Origin: Gemmatimonadota bacterium
GTDB lineage: Bacteria > Gemmatimonadota > Gemmatimonadetes > Gemmatimonadales > Gemmatimonadaceae
Length of the DNA stretch: 47,723 nucleotides
Reading direction: 5' to 3'
Assembly: GCA_003155795.1 (NCBI GenBank)
Contig: PMEM01000012.1
Location: forward strand, 1-47,723
In this document: piece by piece, positions 7,578-18,341 of the stretch
Layout: every line of letters begins with the position of its first letter
Numbering within the stretch: the first letter of the stretch is position 1
Translations under genes and position numbers: made by a program
The notes under the pieces: generated by a model
What the model was told of the DNA's origin: nothing
Seen by the model: only the letters and a program-made list of their open reading frames with translations
Database searches by the model: none

Positions 7578-10235
7578 TCATTCGTAGCGCAATGCGACCA
7601 CCGGTTCGACACGCCCGGCTCGCCGGGCGGGAAAGTAGCTGGCAGCGAGCGCAACTACTCCGAGTATGAGCGCGACGCTGATCAATGTCATTGGGTCGCG
7701 TGGCGTCACCCCGTACAGAAGAAACGCGAGAGCGTTCCCGGCGAACCATGCTCCGATGATACCGCAGACGATACCGATCGCGGCGATTCGTGCACCGTCA
7801 ATAAGAACCATTCGAACGACCGTGTGATACTGCGCGCCGAGTGCGATCCGTACTCCTATTTCCTTGGTGCGCTGCGAAACACCATACGTGACGACGCCGT
7901 AAACACCGGCGGCAGCAATCACAAAGGCGATAATTGCGAAAATGCCAAGTACACTTGCAAGCAAGCTGTTGAATGAATAGTGACGCGCCATCATGGCTCT
8001 CATCGTGATTGCTCGCGCTACTGCGACAGACGGATCGATTGCAGCGGCAGTCTTGATGACAGCGTTCGTCATTTCAATCGGGCTCCCAACCGTTTCAATG
8101 GCGACATCAGTGCTCCACAGTCCCCGCCGCATTGGAAAGTATATTTCTGGCCCCGGCGCCTCATCCGCACCAGCGTAACGTACATCTCCAACAACGCCGA
8201 CAATTGTGTACTGATCGCGTCGGCCGGAGCCGGTACGGATAGTGTGACCGATTGCGTTTCCACCAGGCCAGTACCTCTCGGCAAGCGTTCGATTGACAAT
8301 CGTGACTGAGACGGTCGTGTCACGGTCGCTGTCGATAAAATCCCGACCGCTGATTTGCGGAATACCCATTACAGCGAAGTAGCCCGGTGTGACTACTTCG
8401 TCGTGAGCGCTCGGCCCTTTGAGGATCGTAAGCTCGGGATGGCTGTCGGGAACGAAATTGCCGGAGTTGTTGCTGTTGCTGAGCGGCAGTCTGTCAATCA
8501 GTGCGGCGCGGCGCACTCCCGGCAGCATTTGGAGTCGATCTATGAGCGTGGGTTGGTAGTTTGCTGCCTGGTTGGCATCCAGTGTGGCCGGAAGTTGCAG
8601 ATGAAGTGTCAGCACTCGATCTGGATTGATGCCGGTATTCGCCGCTGTAAGTCTCGCGAAACTCTGTACAAGAAGGCCTGCTGCGGTCACGAGAATCACC
8701 GCCAGCGCAATCTCGCTCGCGACTAACGTAAATCGTACTCGGGCAATTCGACGACCACCCGTACTGCTGCGGTTGCCCTGCTTGAGCGCTCCCGTCAGAT
8801 CAGTACGGGCGGCACGAAAGGCGGGAAATGCGGAAAACCCAACCCCGATCAGGATACATAATCCCAGCATCATCAGTAGGACGTACCTGTTGATACCCAT
8901 CGCTTGCCACCCCGGGAGATAGCTGGCCAGGTCTGCCGGGACGGCTTGCTTGACCAGCGAGACTCCAAACGTTCCTGCCAGCACTCCGAGAACGCCCGCA
9001 GCGAGCGACAGCAGAATCCCTTCAATAATCATTTGACGCGCAATTTGGCCTCGCCCTGCGCCCAGTGCTGCGCGAACAGCGATCTCCCGCTCACGCCCAG
9101 TCGCGCGGACAAGCATCAGGTTGGCGACGTTCGCGCAGGCGATAAGCAGAAGACCAATGACAGCGCCGGTAACGAGCACCAACGACGGGCGCACATCGGC
9201 GATCCTGAATTCCTTGAGCGGTGCGACAATGAAGCGCCAGTATTGATCCGTCGCCGCCGACTCGCGCGCGAGTCGTTCGTGCAATGCAGTTACATCGCGT
9301 GACGCATCCGCTACATTTGCGCCGGAGCGTAATCTTCCGAGGACCATGCTGCCGTCGAAGGAATTATGATTTGACAACGCGGTCGTGGGGACGATAAGCG
9401 GCCCCCAGAGCGCCGCGGTCGTCGGAAATGCGTCATTTTTGCGCAAGACGCCAATTACGACCCGCGGGATTCCATTCAACAGTACGCTACGTCCGACAAT
9501 CCCGCGGTCACCGTTGAATTGATTCAGCCAGAACCTGTAGCTCAGGATCACGACTGTAACGTGAGATGTTGACGCAGTGGCATCCGCTTCCGTGAACAGG
9601 CGGCCGAGCAGCGGTGTCACACCGAGCATGGAAAAGTAATTCGACGTCACCACCGCGCCCTCCGCAGCAGTAGCCACGCTGCGGCCTGACACAGTGACGT
9701 CCCATGGTTGTACGAGCGAGACCTCCTGGAGTGCCGTCCGGGCATCGCGCAGGAATATGTAATTACCAGGCGAGAGCTGCGCGCACGCGGATTCCGATGG
9801 TGAAGCCTGGCAGATGGTAACGATACGATCCACGTCTTTCAGTGCAATCGGATGCAGTAATGTTGCGTCCAACAGTGCAGCCACGGTTGTTACAGCGCCA
9901 ATTCCGAGTGTTAGTGAAGCCAACGTTGTGAGGATAATTCCCGGTGTTCGCAACAGCGATCTAAGTCCGTAGCGCACATCCTGCCATATCGAGTCGATCC
10001 ATCCCAGCGACCAGTGACTCCTGCTCGCTTCCCGCAGCATAGTCGCACTCCCGAACTGCCGCCTCGCCGCTTCTCGTGCGGCTACCGGTGGCATTCCGCG
10101 CGCTTCGTTGTCGCGCGTCAGCATGTCAATGTGGAACTGCATCTCGTCACGTAGCTCTTCGTCAAGCGAAGCTCGGTGCGCGCGAAACGACAAGCGTCTG
10201 AAAAACGTAGCGATCCAGTTCAATGCCGCTATCAT
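7578..10235 (-). CDS. ADOP-type ABC transporter permease (FtsX/MacB domains duplicated)
   Basis: The 885-residue protein has the architecture of acidobacterial-type duplicated orphan permeases. The N-terminal cytoplasmic helical region (LDEELRDEMQFHIDMLTRDN) precedes DVRYGLRSLLRTPG and a first TM, a MacB-like periplasmic domain, an FtsX domain with CANVANLMLVRATGREREIAVRAALGA, a second periplasmic domain, and a final FtsX repeat with QRTKEIGVRIALGAQ. Members are thought to act in MacB-like export or mechanotransmission; the substrate is unknown. It starts 9 bp after the PadR gene and closes the ATPase-PadR-permease operon. Confidence 0.88.
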   Translation of the reverse strand: MIAALNWIATFFRRLSFRAHRASLDEELRDEMQFHIDMLTRDNEARGMPPVAAREAARRQFGSATMLREASRSHWSLGWIDSIWQDVRYGLRSLLRTPGIILTTLASLTLGIGAVTTVAALLDATLLHPIALKDVDRIVTICQASPSESACAQLSPGNYIFLRDARTALQEVSLVQPWDVTVSGRSVATAAEGAVVTSNYFSMLGVTPLLGRLFTEADATASTSHVTVVILSYRFWLNQFNGDRGIVGRSVLLNGIPRVVIGVLRKNDAFPTTAALWGPLIVPTTALSNHNSFDGSMVLGRLRSGANVADASRDVTALHERLARESAATDQYWRFIVAPLKEFRIADVRPSLVLVTGAVIGLLLIACANVANLMLVRATGREREIAVRAALGAGRGQIARQMIIEGILLSLAAGVLGVLAGTFGVSLVKQAVPADLASYLPGWQAMGINRYVLLMMLGLCILIGVGFSAFPAFRAARTDLTGALKQGNRSSTGGRRIARVRFTLVASEIALAVILVTAAGLLVQSFARLTAANTGINPDRVLTLHLQLPATLDANQAANYQPTLIDRLQMLPGVRRAALIDRLPLSNSNNSGNFVPDSHPELTILKGPSAHDEVVTPGYFAVMGIPQISGRDFIDSDRDTTVSVTIVNRTLAERYWPGGNAIGHTIRTGSGRRDQYTIVGVVGDVRYAGADEAPGPEIYFPMRRGLWSTDVAIETVGSPIEMTNAVIKTAAAIDPSVAVARAITMRAMMARHYSFNSLLASVLGIFAIIAFVIAAAGVYGVVTYGVSQRTKEIGVRIALGAQYHTVVRMVLIDGARIAAIGIVCGIIGAWFAGNALAFLLYGVTPRDPMTLISVALILGVVALAASYFPARRAGRVEPVVALRYE

Positions 10236-10244
10236 CTCATCGCC

Positions 10245-10583
10245 TTACACTGTCTGGATGACGCGGTGAATCGCGTCGACCGCTTTACGGAAGTCCGACA
10301 CTTCAGCGCCGAGATGCTTTTTCCCGGCCGTGGTAATCCGATAATATCTCGCGCGGCGTCCCGTCGGCGACTGACTCCATTCCGACGTCACCCACCCCTT
10401 CACTTGCATGCGCTGAAGTGATGGATACAGCGAGCCTTCTTCTACCTGAATCGCTTCTTGCGACAGTTGCTGAATGTGCTGCGCGATCCCGTATCCGTGC
10501 ATCGGCGTAATCGTTAGCATCTTTAGAATCAGCATGTCCAGGGTGCCTGGAAGTACGGTTGCGCGGTCAGTTTTCTTTGGCAT
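10245..10583 (-). CDS. PadR-family transcriptional regulator
   Basis: The 112-residue protein matches short PadR regulators: LPGTLDMLILKML, MHGYGIAQHIQQLS, a winged helix with VEEGSLYPSLQRM and GWV, then GRRARYYRITTAGKKHL. ATG 10583 lies 11 bp after the ATPase stop, and the permease follows after 9 bp, so the regulator sits inside the operon it probably controls. The strong palindrome at 11356-11383 upstream of the operon is the obvious candidate site. PadR proteins usually repress and release DNA on binding small hydrophobic ligands; the ligand here is unknown. Confidence 0.9.
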   Translation of the reverse strand: MPKKTDRATVLPGTLDMLILKMLTITPMHGYGIAQHIQQLSQEAIQVEEGSLYPSLQRMQVKGWVTSEWSQSPTGRRARYYRITTAGKKHLGAEVSDFRKAVDAIHRVIQTV

Positions 10584-10594
10584 CGTGTATGGGG

Positions 10595-11314
10595 TCAGGC
10601 CGGCTGTAGTGTAGCGTCCCGGGACTCGATCGCGACGACGGTGCCGTCCAGCAAGTTGATTGTACGTTCGGCGTCCCGCGCATGGCGCGGGTCGTGGGTT
10701 ACCATGCAAATGGTCGAGCCGGTGCGATGCAACTCGGCCAGCAGTTCCATCACCTGATCGCCGTTGTCACTGTCGAGATTGCCGGTAGGCTCGTCCGCGA
10801 GAATGATCAGCGGCTCGCCTGCAATGGCGCGTGCCACTGCGACACGTTGTTGTTGGCCACCGGAGAGCTGCGGTGGATAATGGTCAACCCGGTGCGCCAT
10901 CCCCATTCGTTCCAGCGCGTTAAGCGCGCATATGCGCCGGTGTCGCGGATCGAGCCCGCGATAGCTTAGCGGCAGCGCGACGTTCTCCCAAACAGTGAGA
11001 TCCCCGAGGAGATTGAACGCCTGGAAAATGAAGCCGATCTGGCTGTTACGGATACGCGCTCGTTTTCCGCCGGACAGCTCTGCAATGTCGCGCCCGTCAA
11101 GGGAATAGCGGCCCGTAGTTGCAACGTCCAGAAGGCCGAGTATCGAGAGCAACGTCGTCTTCCCGCAGCCCGACGGCCCGGAGATCGCAACGTACTCGCC
11201 ACGCGCGATCTCGAACGAAACGTCGACCAACGCACGCGTCTCCAACTCCGCTGTGAGATACGTCTTGCTTATCGATTCAACCCGAATGACCGGCGCCCGC
11301 TCCGGGAAATCCAT
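10595..11314 (-). CDS. ABC transporter ATP-binding protein (MacB/LolD type)
   Basis: The 239-residue ATPase has Walker [10 protein letters not shown] (46-54), the Q-loop in FIFQAFNLL, signature LSGGQQQR (150-157), Walker B ILADEP followed by TGNLDS, and the H-loop in MVTHDPRHA. It belongs to the LolD/MacB/FtsE group that works with FtsX-type permeases. It leads the three-gene operon, and GAGAGGG lies shortly before ATG 11314. It should energise the ADOP permease encoded downstream. The second ADOP at 12741 has no ATPase of its own nearby, so sharing is possible but unproven. Confidence 0.92.
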   Translation of the reverse strand: MDFPERAPVIRVESISKTYLTAELETRALVDVSFEIARGEYVAISGPSGCGKTTLLSILGLLDVATTGRYSLDGRDIAELSGGKRARIRNSQIGFIFQAFNLLGDLTVWENVALPLSYRGLDPRHRRICALNALERMGMAHRVDHYPPQLSGGQQQRVAVARAIAGEPLIILADEPTGNLDSDNGDQVMELLAELHRTGSTICMVTHDPRHARDAERTINLLDGTVVAIESRDATLQPA

Positions 11315-11355
11315 CGACAGTACCCTCTCTACGCGTAGGCATAATGGATCTATAC

Positions 11356-11383
11356 ATAGCTAAACTATGCATAGTTTAGCTAT
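11356..11383. promoter_or_regulatory. 28-bp perfect palindrome, candidate PadR operator
   Basis: The half-site ATAGCTAAACTATG (11356-11369) is followed directly by its exact complement (11370-11383). The element lies 42 bp upstream of the ATPase start, AT-rich within GC-rich surroundings. TATAGA and TTATGC stretches downstream on the minus strand can serve as a -10. PadR dimers bind dyads of this general size upstream of their own operons, and the regulator is encoded second in this operon. Autoregulation is therefore the likely role (inference). Confidence 0.65.
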
Positions 11384-11581
11384 ACGCAAGGCCGGATACG
11401 CGAGGCGTTACAACTCTTCAAACTCGAGGACGAAGTGACTAGGCTCCCATCGGTGGTTCGCCGCGTGGCCCTCCGTCGCGTTCCTGATACTTGGCAACGC
11501 GCGGTGCCAGACAGAAGTCCTCGCACTGTACCATCGGAAAGCAGCGCGACATACAGCTGACTTTACCCGTTTTGAGGCCGG

Positions 11582-11604
11582 ACGGCGCTCAGGATGAGCG
11601 CCGT
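11582..11604 (-). terminator. GC-rich hairpin at the end of the DUF4097 gene
   Basis: ACGGCGCTC and GAGCGCCGT form 9-bp arms around a 5-base loop, spanning the stop codon at 11589-11591. No U-run follows on the minus strand, so termination here is only possible. About 200 bp between it and the PadR-type palindrome hold no convincing gene. Confidence 0.3.
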
Positions 11605-12420
11605 ACCCGCACCGCCCCATTGTGTGTCGCGACACGAATCAGCGCGCCGCCTTGGCCCAGCGTCGTTGTTAGTGTGCGGCCCGCATTTTCACCTTGCGTC
11701 GTGAATGGGATGTCTGTTGAGATCCGCCCGTTCACCGTCCCTGTCTCAAGCCGCGCGGAGTAGTCGGTGGGAATGGAGAGTGTGACGCTCCCATTGGTGG
11801 TAGTAACATCCATTTCTGTCCCATCAAAGTGACCTCCCTTGAGGTCAACGTGGACGCTACCGTTGGTTGTCTTGCCTCGTACATCGCCACCGACATCGGC
11901 TAAACGAATCCGTCCGTTGTACGTAGCGATTTCCAGTTGGCCGATCACGTCCGCAACACTGATCCCGCCGTTATGCGCGTGTAAGTCGAGGCTGGCGTTT
12001 TTGGGCGCTGTGATCCGATAGCTCACCGACCAACCGCCCGCCTGTCCGGATGGCACCTCCGCGTGTATTTGGCCGCGGTCGGTTACGATCCGTACCTGCT
12101 TCGCGAGGGCCCTCGGCCTCTCGTGCATTGACGGCCCAGGCTTGCACCAATGCTTCCACACGTACATTGCTCACGTCGCCTCCCGTGATGGTAATACCAC
12201 CATTCGTAAGCCCGTCTACGGCGAGTGCACCGTTCGGTGCCGGCATTGTCAGCGTACGCACTTCACAGAAGCGCCTGAAGTCGCCTGACCAGGCGGAATG
12301 ACATGTGTTGAGATCTTCCCCAGTATTGGATTGTTGGCCGGTTGCTGGAGCCGCCGCTATAGCCGTCGTGGCCACCGCTAGCGTGAATCCAGCAATTCGA
12401 ATCTTGCGATAGGTGAACAT
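11589..12420 (-). pseudogene. DUF4097 beta-strand-repeat protein, frameshifted
   Basis: Two overlapping frames encode one protein. The first (start 12420) has a signal peptide ending ATGQQ and reads GALAVDGLTNGGITITGGDV before leaving frame. The second continues with ALAKQVRIVTDRGQIHAEVP and the repeats of DUF4097/YvlB-like adhesin folds (NGGISVADV, NGRIRLADV, NGSVHVDLKGG, NGSVTLSIP, NGRISTDIP, NGAVRVRR). The frames join at GGGCCC (12107-12112), where removing one G restores an intact protein of about 270 residues. It is either a genuine frameshift or an assembly error in a homopolymer. Family members are exported proteins of unknown role, often near anti-sigma or ABC genes. Confidence 0.75.
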
Positions 12421-12740
12421 GGAGGTCTTCCAAATTTGGGTTCTCGTGGTTGGGGCGCCCCGGGCATTACCTGTGGTGAGATGACCACCGGGTCGGAAAG
12501 GTTTCTCTCGTCTTCGACTTCTGGGTACCGAACCCGTGCCAGACGCGTCAAAACAAACGCGACGACAATGAGCGCGGTCAAACCAAACTCACCAGTAGAG
12601 CATCCAACATCGTGCTGGATGGCGATTCGACAACGCTACACCTTCAATACCCTTCGCTTCCCGGCATTGCTATGGACACTCAATCGAGCGTATCAATCAA
12701 CGTGATCGACTCTACATCGACCGGGCATAGGGGTAGCACC
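12421..12740. other. 320-bp divergent intergenic region
   Basis: This separates the DUF4097 gene from the second ADOP permease and should carry both promoters. On the minus strand a short frame (about 12635 to 12378) reads LTALIVVAFVLTRLARVRYPEVEDERN within one hydrophobic segment and then loses coding character. It has no good start and overlaps the DUF4097 start, so it may be the relic of a small membrane or anti-sigma-type gene. No RNA gene is seen. Confidence 0.35.
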
Positions 12741-15152
12741 ATGAGCGCGCTATCACAGGATATTCGCCACGCGTTCCGCTCGTTTCCAAAAAGCGTTGGC
12801 TTTACCGTGACCGCGATTCTTACTTTCGCACTCGGGATTGGCACCAATGTCGCGATCTTCAGTGTTGTCAACGCCGTCCTGCTTCGACCGCTGCCATTCA
12901 AGCAGCCCGCCCAACTGGTCAGTGTCTGGGCCAACGGCGGACCTAGCCGCGGAGTATTCGCTACGATTCGCGACGACAGTCGGTCCTACCAACAGATCGC
13001 CGCATACCAAGAAGGCGCCGGCCTCACACTCACGGGCCTAGGCGAGCCCGAGCGAATCGATGGAGCGTCGGGCACCGCAACATTGTTTCTGGTACTTGGC
13101 GTTGCGCCAGTGCTAGGCAGGAACTTCGCGCCGAGCGAAGAACAGCCCGGAGCTGACCATGTAGTGATCCTCAGCAACGACTTCTGGCAGCAGCACTTCG
13201 GAGCGGACCCGCACGTCGTTGGGCGGACAGTTACGCTGGATGGTATCTCGCGGACGGTAATCGGGGTAATGCCGGCAGAATTTCATTTCCCTGTACGGAC
13301 CACGCAAGTCTGGATCCCGGTCGTAATGGACGCAGCAAAAGTCGGTGACTTCTGGGGCTCAGGAGGCTACCGGATCATTGCTCGGTTGCGGAGCGGTGCG
13401 ACGGTAACTCAAGCCCAAGCGGAAGTACGTGCCCTGGGCCCCCGGATCCGGCATGCAAATCCGGTGTGGGACGCGGGTCCCAGGACCGGCATGGATGCGA
13501 CAGTCCTCACGCTTCAGACGCAGATCTCAGGCGATGTTCGACCGACGCTGTTGATTCTGCTCGCTGCGGTGGCCGTGGTTCTCCTTATCGCATGCGCCAA
13601 CGTCGCCAATTTGTTACTGGCGCGAGGTGCAGCGCAGAGCAAGGCGATTGCAATCCGTGCGGCTCTTGGCGCACACCGGAGACGTCTGATTTCGCAGCTC
13701 ATCACCGAGAGCCTACTCCTATCTCTTCTCGGCGCTGCTGTTGGCGCTGCTATCGCGTGGATGCTCATTAAACCGCTCACTAGCGGCTTAATGGCCGGCT
13801 CTCCGCAACTCGTTGACGTCGGAATCGACGGGCGCGTATTCGCGTTCACCGTCATCGTTGCTGTGCTTACTGGAGTGACTGCCGGATTGATGCCGGCACT
13901 ACGTACGTCAGATCCAACACTTCAATCGCTACTGAATGAAAGTGGTCGCGGAGCGAGTGGCGGAGTTGCGCACCGCCGGCTGTCCGACATTCTCGTGATA
14001 TCGGAAATAACTCTGGCGGTGATGTTAGTCGTGGGAGCAGGTCTCCTGATCCGGAGCTTCTGGGAGCTGCAGAATGTTAAACCAGGCTTTAACCCAGCGG
14101 GCGTGACATCAGCTCGAATCGACTTGTCCAAAGCCACGTACGCCAACGACGATCTCATACGTAACTTCTACACGGAGCTGCTCCAGCGTGTGGGCTCGCT
14201 ACCGGATATGAAGGGCGTTGCGGCCACTACGGAGATTCCATTAGGCGAGCAGTCTGGAATGGCGTTTCGCGTTCAGGGGCAGATTGAGGATCTTCGCAAC
14301 GTGCTTCCGACAGCCGGAGGCTATCACGTGATCACGCCTGAATATCTTCACACGATGGGTATTCCATTGCTTAAGGGGCGTGGATTCACGGATGCGGATG
14401 CCAAGGGAGCACCAGATGTAGTGCTCGTAAACGAGGCACTCGCTCGACGCTACTGGCCAAATACCAGTCCTGTTGGCCAGCGCATCGGCTATCCGTGGCC
14501 CAGTGGGTGGCTTACGATCGTCGGCGTTGTCGCCAATGTGAAGGAACAGGGTATCGGCGGCCCCTCTGATTCAACGATGACGATTTATCGACCGTTCCTT
14601 CAATCGCCCAAGGCTACGATGGTGGTTGTAGTCAGGAGCGATGCGCCAACGGCTGCACTTGCGAAAGGCATTCGGCGCGCCGCAGAGCGCTTGGATCCCA
14701 CCGTACCGGTGAGTCACGTCCAGACTATGGAGCAGGTCGTAGCGATTTCGGTGTCGAAGCAACGTTTCACGATGCTCCTGCTCAGCGCGTTTGCAGGGGT
14801 GGCGCTATTGCTCGGTGCAATCGGGATCTACGGCGTCGTCAACTACTCGGTCACGCAGCGGAACAAGGAGATCGGGATTCGCATGGCTCTTGGCGCCAAA
14901 GAATACGACATACTGCGTATGGTGATCCACCGAGGAGCGGTGCTAGCTTCCGCGGGCGCACTCGTCGGACTAGTTGTCTCGTTTGCCGCTATGCGCACTC
15001 TGTCGAGTCTGCTATACGGCATAACCGCAGCGGATCCAGCAACATTTATAGCCGCTCCAGTTCTACTTGTCGCTGTCGCTGTGCTCGCCAGTTACGTGCC
15101 AGCGCGCCGCGCGGCATCGTCGGACCCGGTGACAATTCTTAACGCGGAATAG
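12741..15152 (+). CDS. ADOP-type ABC transporter permease, orphan copy
   Basis: The 803-residue permease has two MacB-periplasmic/FtsX units: DIRHAFRSFPKSVGFTVTAILTFALGIG with the first TM, CANVANLLLARGAAQSKAIAIRAALGA, and the terminal QRNKEIGIRMALGAKEYDILRMV. ATG 12741 after GGGG is chosen because family members start at MSALSQDIRHAFRS; the frame is open back to 12612. It lacks the N-terminal helical region of the 885-residue copy at 7578 and has no adjacent ATPase or regulator. It probably uses an ATPase encoded elsewhere, possibly the one at 10595. Confidence 0.87.
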   Translation: MSALSQDIRHAFRSFPKSVGFTVTAILTFALGIGTNVAIFSVVNAVLLRPLPFKQPAQLVSVWANGGPSRGVFATIRDDSRSYQQIAAYQEGAGLTLTGLGEPERIDGASGTATLFLVLGVAPVLGRNFAPSEEQPGADHVVILSNDFWQQHFGADPHVVGRTVTLDGISRTVIGVMPAEFHFPVRTTQVWIPVVMDAAKVGDFWGSGGYRIIARLRSGATVTQAQAEVRALGPRIRHANPVWDAGPRTGMDATVLTLQTQISGDVRPTLLILLAAVAVVLLIACANVANLLLARGAAQSKAIAIRAALGAHRRRLISQLITESLLLSLLGAAVGAAIAWMLIKPLTSGLMAGSPQLVDVGIDGRVFAFTVIVAVLTGVTAGLMPALRTSDPTLQSLLNESGRGASGGVAHRRLSDILVISEITLAVMLVVGAGLLIRSFWELQNVKPGFNPAGVTSARIDLSKATYANDDLIRNFYTELLQRVGSLPDMKGVAATTEIPLGEQSGMAFRVQGQIEDLRNVLPTAGGYHVITPEYLHTMGIPLLKGRGFTDADAKGAPDVVLVNEALARRYWPNTSPVGQRIGYPWPSGWLTIVGVVANVKEQGIGGPSDSTMTIYRPFLQSPKATMVVVVRSDAPTAALAKGIRRAAERLDPTVPVSHVQTMEQVVAISVSKQRFTMLLLSAFAGVALLLGAIGIYGVVNYSVTQRNKEIGIRMALGAKEYDILRMVIHRGAVLASAGALVGLVVSFAAMRTLSSLLYGITAADPATFIAAPVLLVAVAVLASYVPARRAASSDPVTILNAE

Positions 15153-15275
15153 GGGGAGTAGTATTGCGTGGCTAAACATGTTCCGAGCGGACCGACCGCT
15201 TCGGCTCGAAATCATTCCATGCAGATATCGAGTGTTGTAATCCGCCCGCACATTCCGGAACTATCCTCCTGCTCG

Positions 15276-15371
15276 TCACGGAGCGACCTCATGAAACTTG
15301 AGACCGCTGTCACGCTCCAGCGGCCAGCGCAGGCTGCGTGCGCTATCGAAAAGGAGCACCGAATTTCCCTT
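15276..15371 (-). pseudogene. Detached 3' end of a second prfC copy (last 32 codons)
   Basis: Read on the minus strand, this stretch encodes KGNSVLLFDSARSLRW, then PLERDSGLKFHEVAP and a stop. The intact prfC ends KGNPVLLFDSERSMRW, AEERDSGLKFHEVAP and the same TGA. I count 14 differences in 96 aligned bases, no gaps, about half of them silent. Homology stops abruptly upstream of the Lys codon, where CTGACCCC (15388-15395) and unrelated sequence begin. It is an in-frame remnant of a diverged prfC 3' end in direct orientation, 983 bp from the intact one, with the VapBC genes between. Confidence 0.85.
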
Positions 15372-15457
15372 CGGGTGGATCGTGGATCTGACCCCGATTT
15401 GGCGCGATGGTACCGCGTTTTGTCGGTAATTCGTGAATGCCCTTCGGCTTCGCCAGC

Positions 15458-15877
15458 TTATTTACCAAGTAAGTTGATACCAGCTCGCTGTGCGCCAGCG
15501 CGCAGTTCGGTATCGAGCGACGCGAGCGGCAACTGTCGACGGATAGCGAGCTCAAGATATGCTGCATCGTAACTCGTGAGGCTGTACTTGCGGCACAGTG
15601 GAACGATGTGCGGGAACGTGCTGTCGGCCGGCACGCTATCGATCTCGATGTCCAGCGCGCCGAACAACTTGAGAATCTCCGTCGTTGCGTCGGTCGCGAT
15701 GCGTTTGCGTTTTTCAGCCATGACGAGGACGTTCCCCACTTCCAGGTACCAGTGTGGTGGTACGACCGCAGTCTCGCTGGCAAGCCGGTCTAGCACCGCA
15801 TACGCAGCCGCAGTCGCTTCGTCACCGAAACACCATGCCATGGTGATGGAGCAATCGAGAACGAACGCTGTGCTCAT
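15458..15877 (-). CDS. vapC: PIN-domain toxin (VapC-like)
   Basis: The 139-residue protein has the PIN-domain acidic set: D8 in FVLDCS, E46 in YLEVGN, D104 in LTSYDAAYLELA and D122 in SLDTEL. These coordinate metal in VapC RNases, which cut tRNA or rRNA. Its ATG overlaps the antitoxin stop by 4 bp (ATGA). The pair lies between prfC and the detached prfC 3' end. The hydrolytic target is unknown. Confidence 0.88.
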   Translation of the reverse strand: MSTAFVLDCSITMAWCFGDEATAAAYAVLDRLASETAVVPPHWYLEVGNVLVMAEKRKRIATDATTEILKLFGALDIEIDSVPADSTFPHIVPLCRKYSLTSYDAAYLELAIRRQLPLASLDTELRAGAQRAGINLLGK

Positions 15878-16131
15878 CGGCGCCCTTGCGCTACGAGGTT
15901 CTTGATCTTCAGTCCGCCGAGGCTCTGCTGTCTGGCCAATGCTCGCATCCGGGTTATCGCGGCTCGACGCTGGTCGGGCGATGACTTCCGCTGAATGGGG
16001 ACGAGTTGCGCGATCGGAGTCCCGTGGCGAGTAATCGTGATCTCGTCGCCTTCTTCGACTCGCGCCAGCAATTCGGAGAAGTGGGTACGAGCTTCGTAGG
16101 CTCCGATGGTCAGGTCGGCGGCGATGGTCAT
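15874..16131 (-). CDS. vapB: Phd/YefM-type antitoxin (VapB-like)
   Basis: The 85-residue protein has the Phd/YefM N-terminal DNA-binding pattern: IGAYEARTHFSELLARVEEGDEI then ITRHGTPIAQLVP. The rest is a charged C-terminal toxin-binding tail. ATG 16131 is preferred over ATG 16146 because AGAGG lies 7 bp upstream. It precedes and overlaps the PIN toxin gene. The inverted repeat at 16145-16171, directly upstream, is the likely autoregulatory operator. Confidence 0.86.
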   Translation of the reverse strand: MTIAADLTIGAYEARTHFSELLARVEEGDEITITRHGTPIAQLVPIQRKSSPDQRRAAITRMRALARQQSLGGLKIKNLVAQGRR

Positions 16132-16144
16132 AAGGGTCCTCTCC

Positions 16145-16171
16145 ATTAGACTAGTCGGTGACTAGTCTAAT
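16145..16171. promoter_or_regulatory. Inverted-repeat operator of the VapBC-like module
   Basis: ATTAGACTAGTC (16145-16156), a GGT spacer and GACTAGTCTAAT (16160-16171) form perfect 12-bp arms. The element starts 14 bp upstream of the chosen antitoxin ATG and overlaps the alternative ATG at 16146, which argues for the shorter protein. Binding by the antitoxin-toxin complex is inferred from how such modules are regulated. Confidence 0.65.
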
Positions 16172-16258
16172 CTATGCGAGATCAACCTGCCAGGCAATCG
16201 ACTGGCTCAAATGGCTGGCCGGGCGCCACCGGGTCGAACCACAAGTCGGGCGTGCTCC

Positions 16259-17911
<1,653 letters not shown>

Positions 17912-18341
17912 GGACGATGTTCCGTGTTGACAATATGGGAGAGTACTTCCGCTCCGCCGGTGCTTATGGTCGCGATCTACAGGCCTCGCGCTACCCGCCC
18001 TCCAAGCGCTCTCGACCGATCGATGCCGCTCGATGATACGCACGACAAAGCCCCGACAAAGCGAAGCCACGGCTGGACTAACGGCGTATCCCGTTGGTGG
18101 TGTAACATACGCAGACACGCCATAATGACGTAGCCCCGAAGCGGGAGGGAGCTCGCAAAATCCCAATGTCGGGTTCGGCCGTGATATGGAATCGGTCTTC
18201 CGCGATTGCTAACCCGGCGCTGGCCAATGGCCGCCTTGTTACCATGGCGCGCCTGGGTGAAGCGTCGCCCGTAGCGTTACGTTGTTTTATCGATGCGCAA
18301 AACATGGTGGTTGGAGATCACGCCGCACTTAGAGGTCGCCG
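17912..18341. other. 430-bp region between divergent prfC and the copper ATPase gene
   Basis: This holds the promoters of prfC and of the P-type ATPase gene. I see no convincing gene, no tRNA TTCGA arm and no clear CueR- or CsoR-type dyad. GCGTAT (18079-18084) and ATACGC (18107-18112) form a weak 6-bp inverted repeat. Confidence 0.4.

Noticed and set aside
18200-18341. Possible integron attC site around TAAC and GTTA words before copB
   Set aside because: The RYYYAAC and GTTRRRY cores are not both present and no cassette structure is seen.
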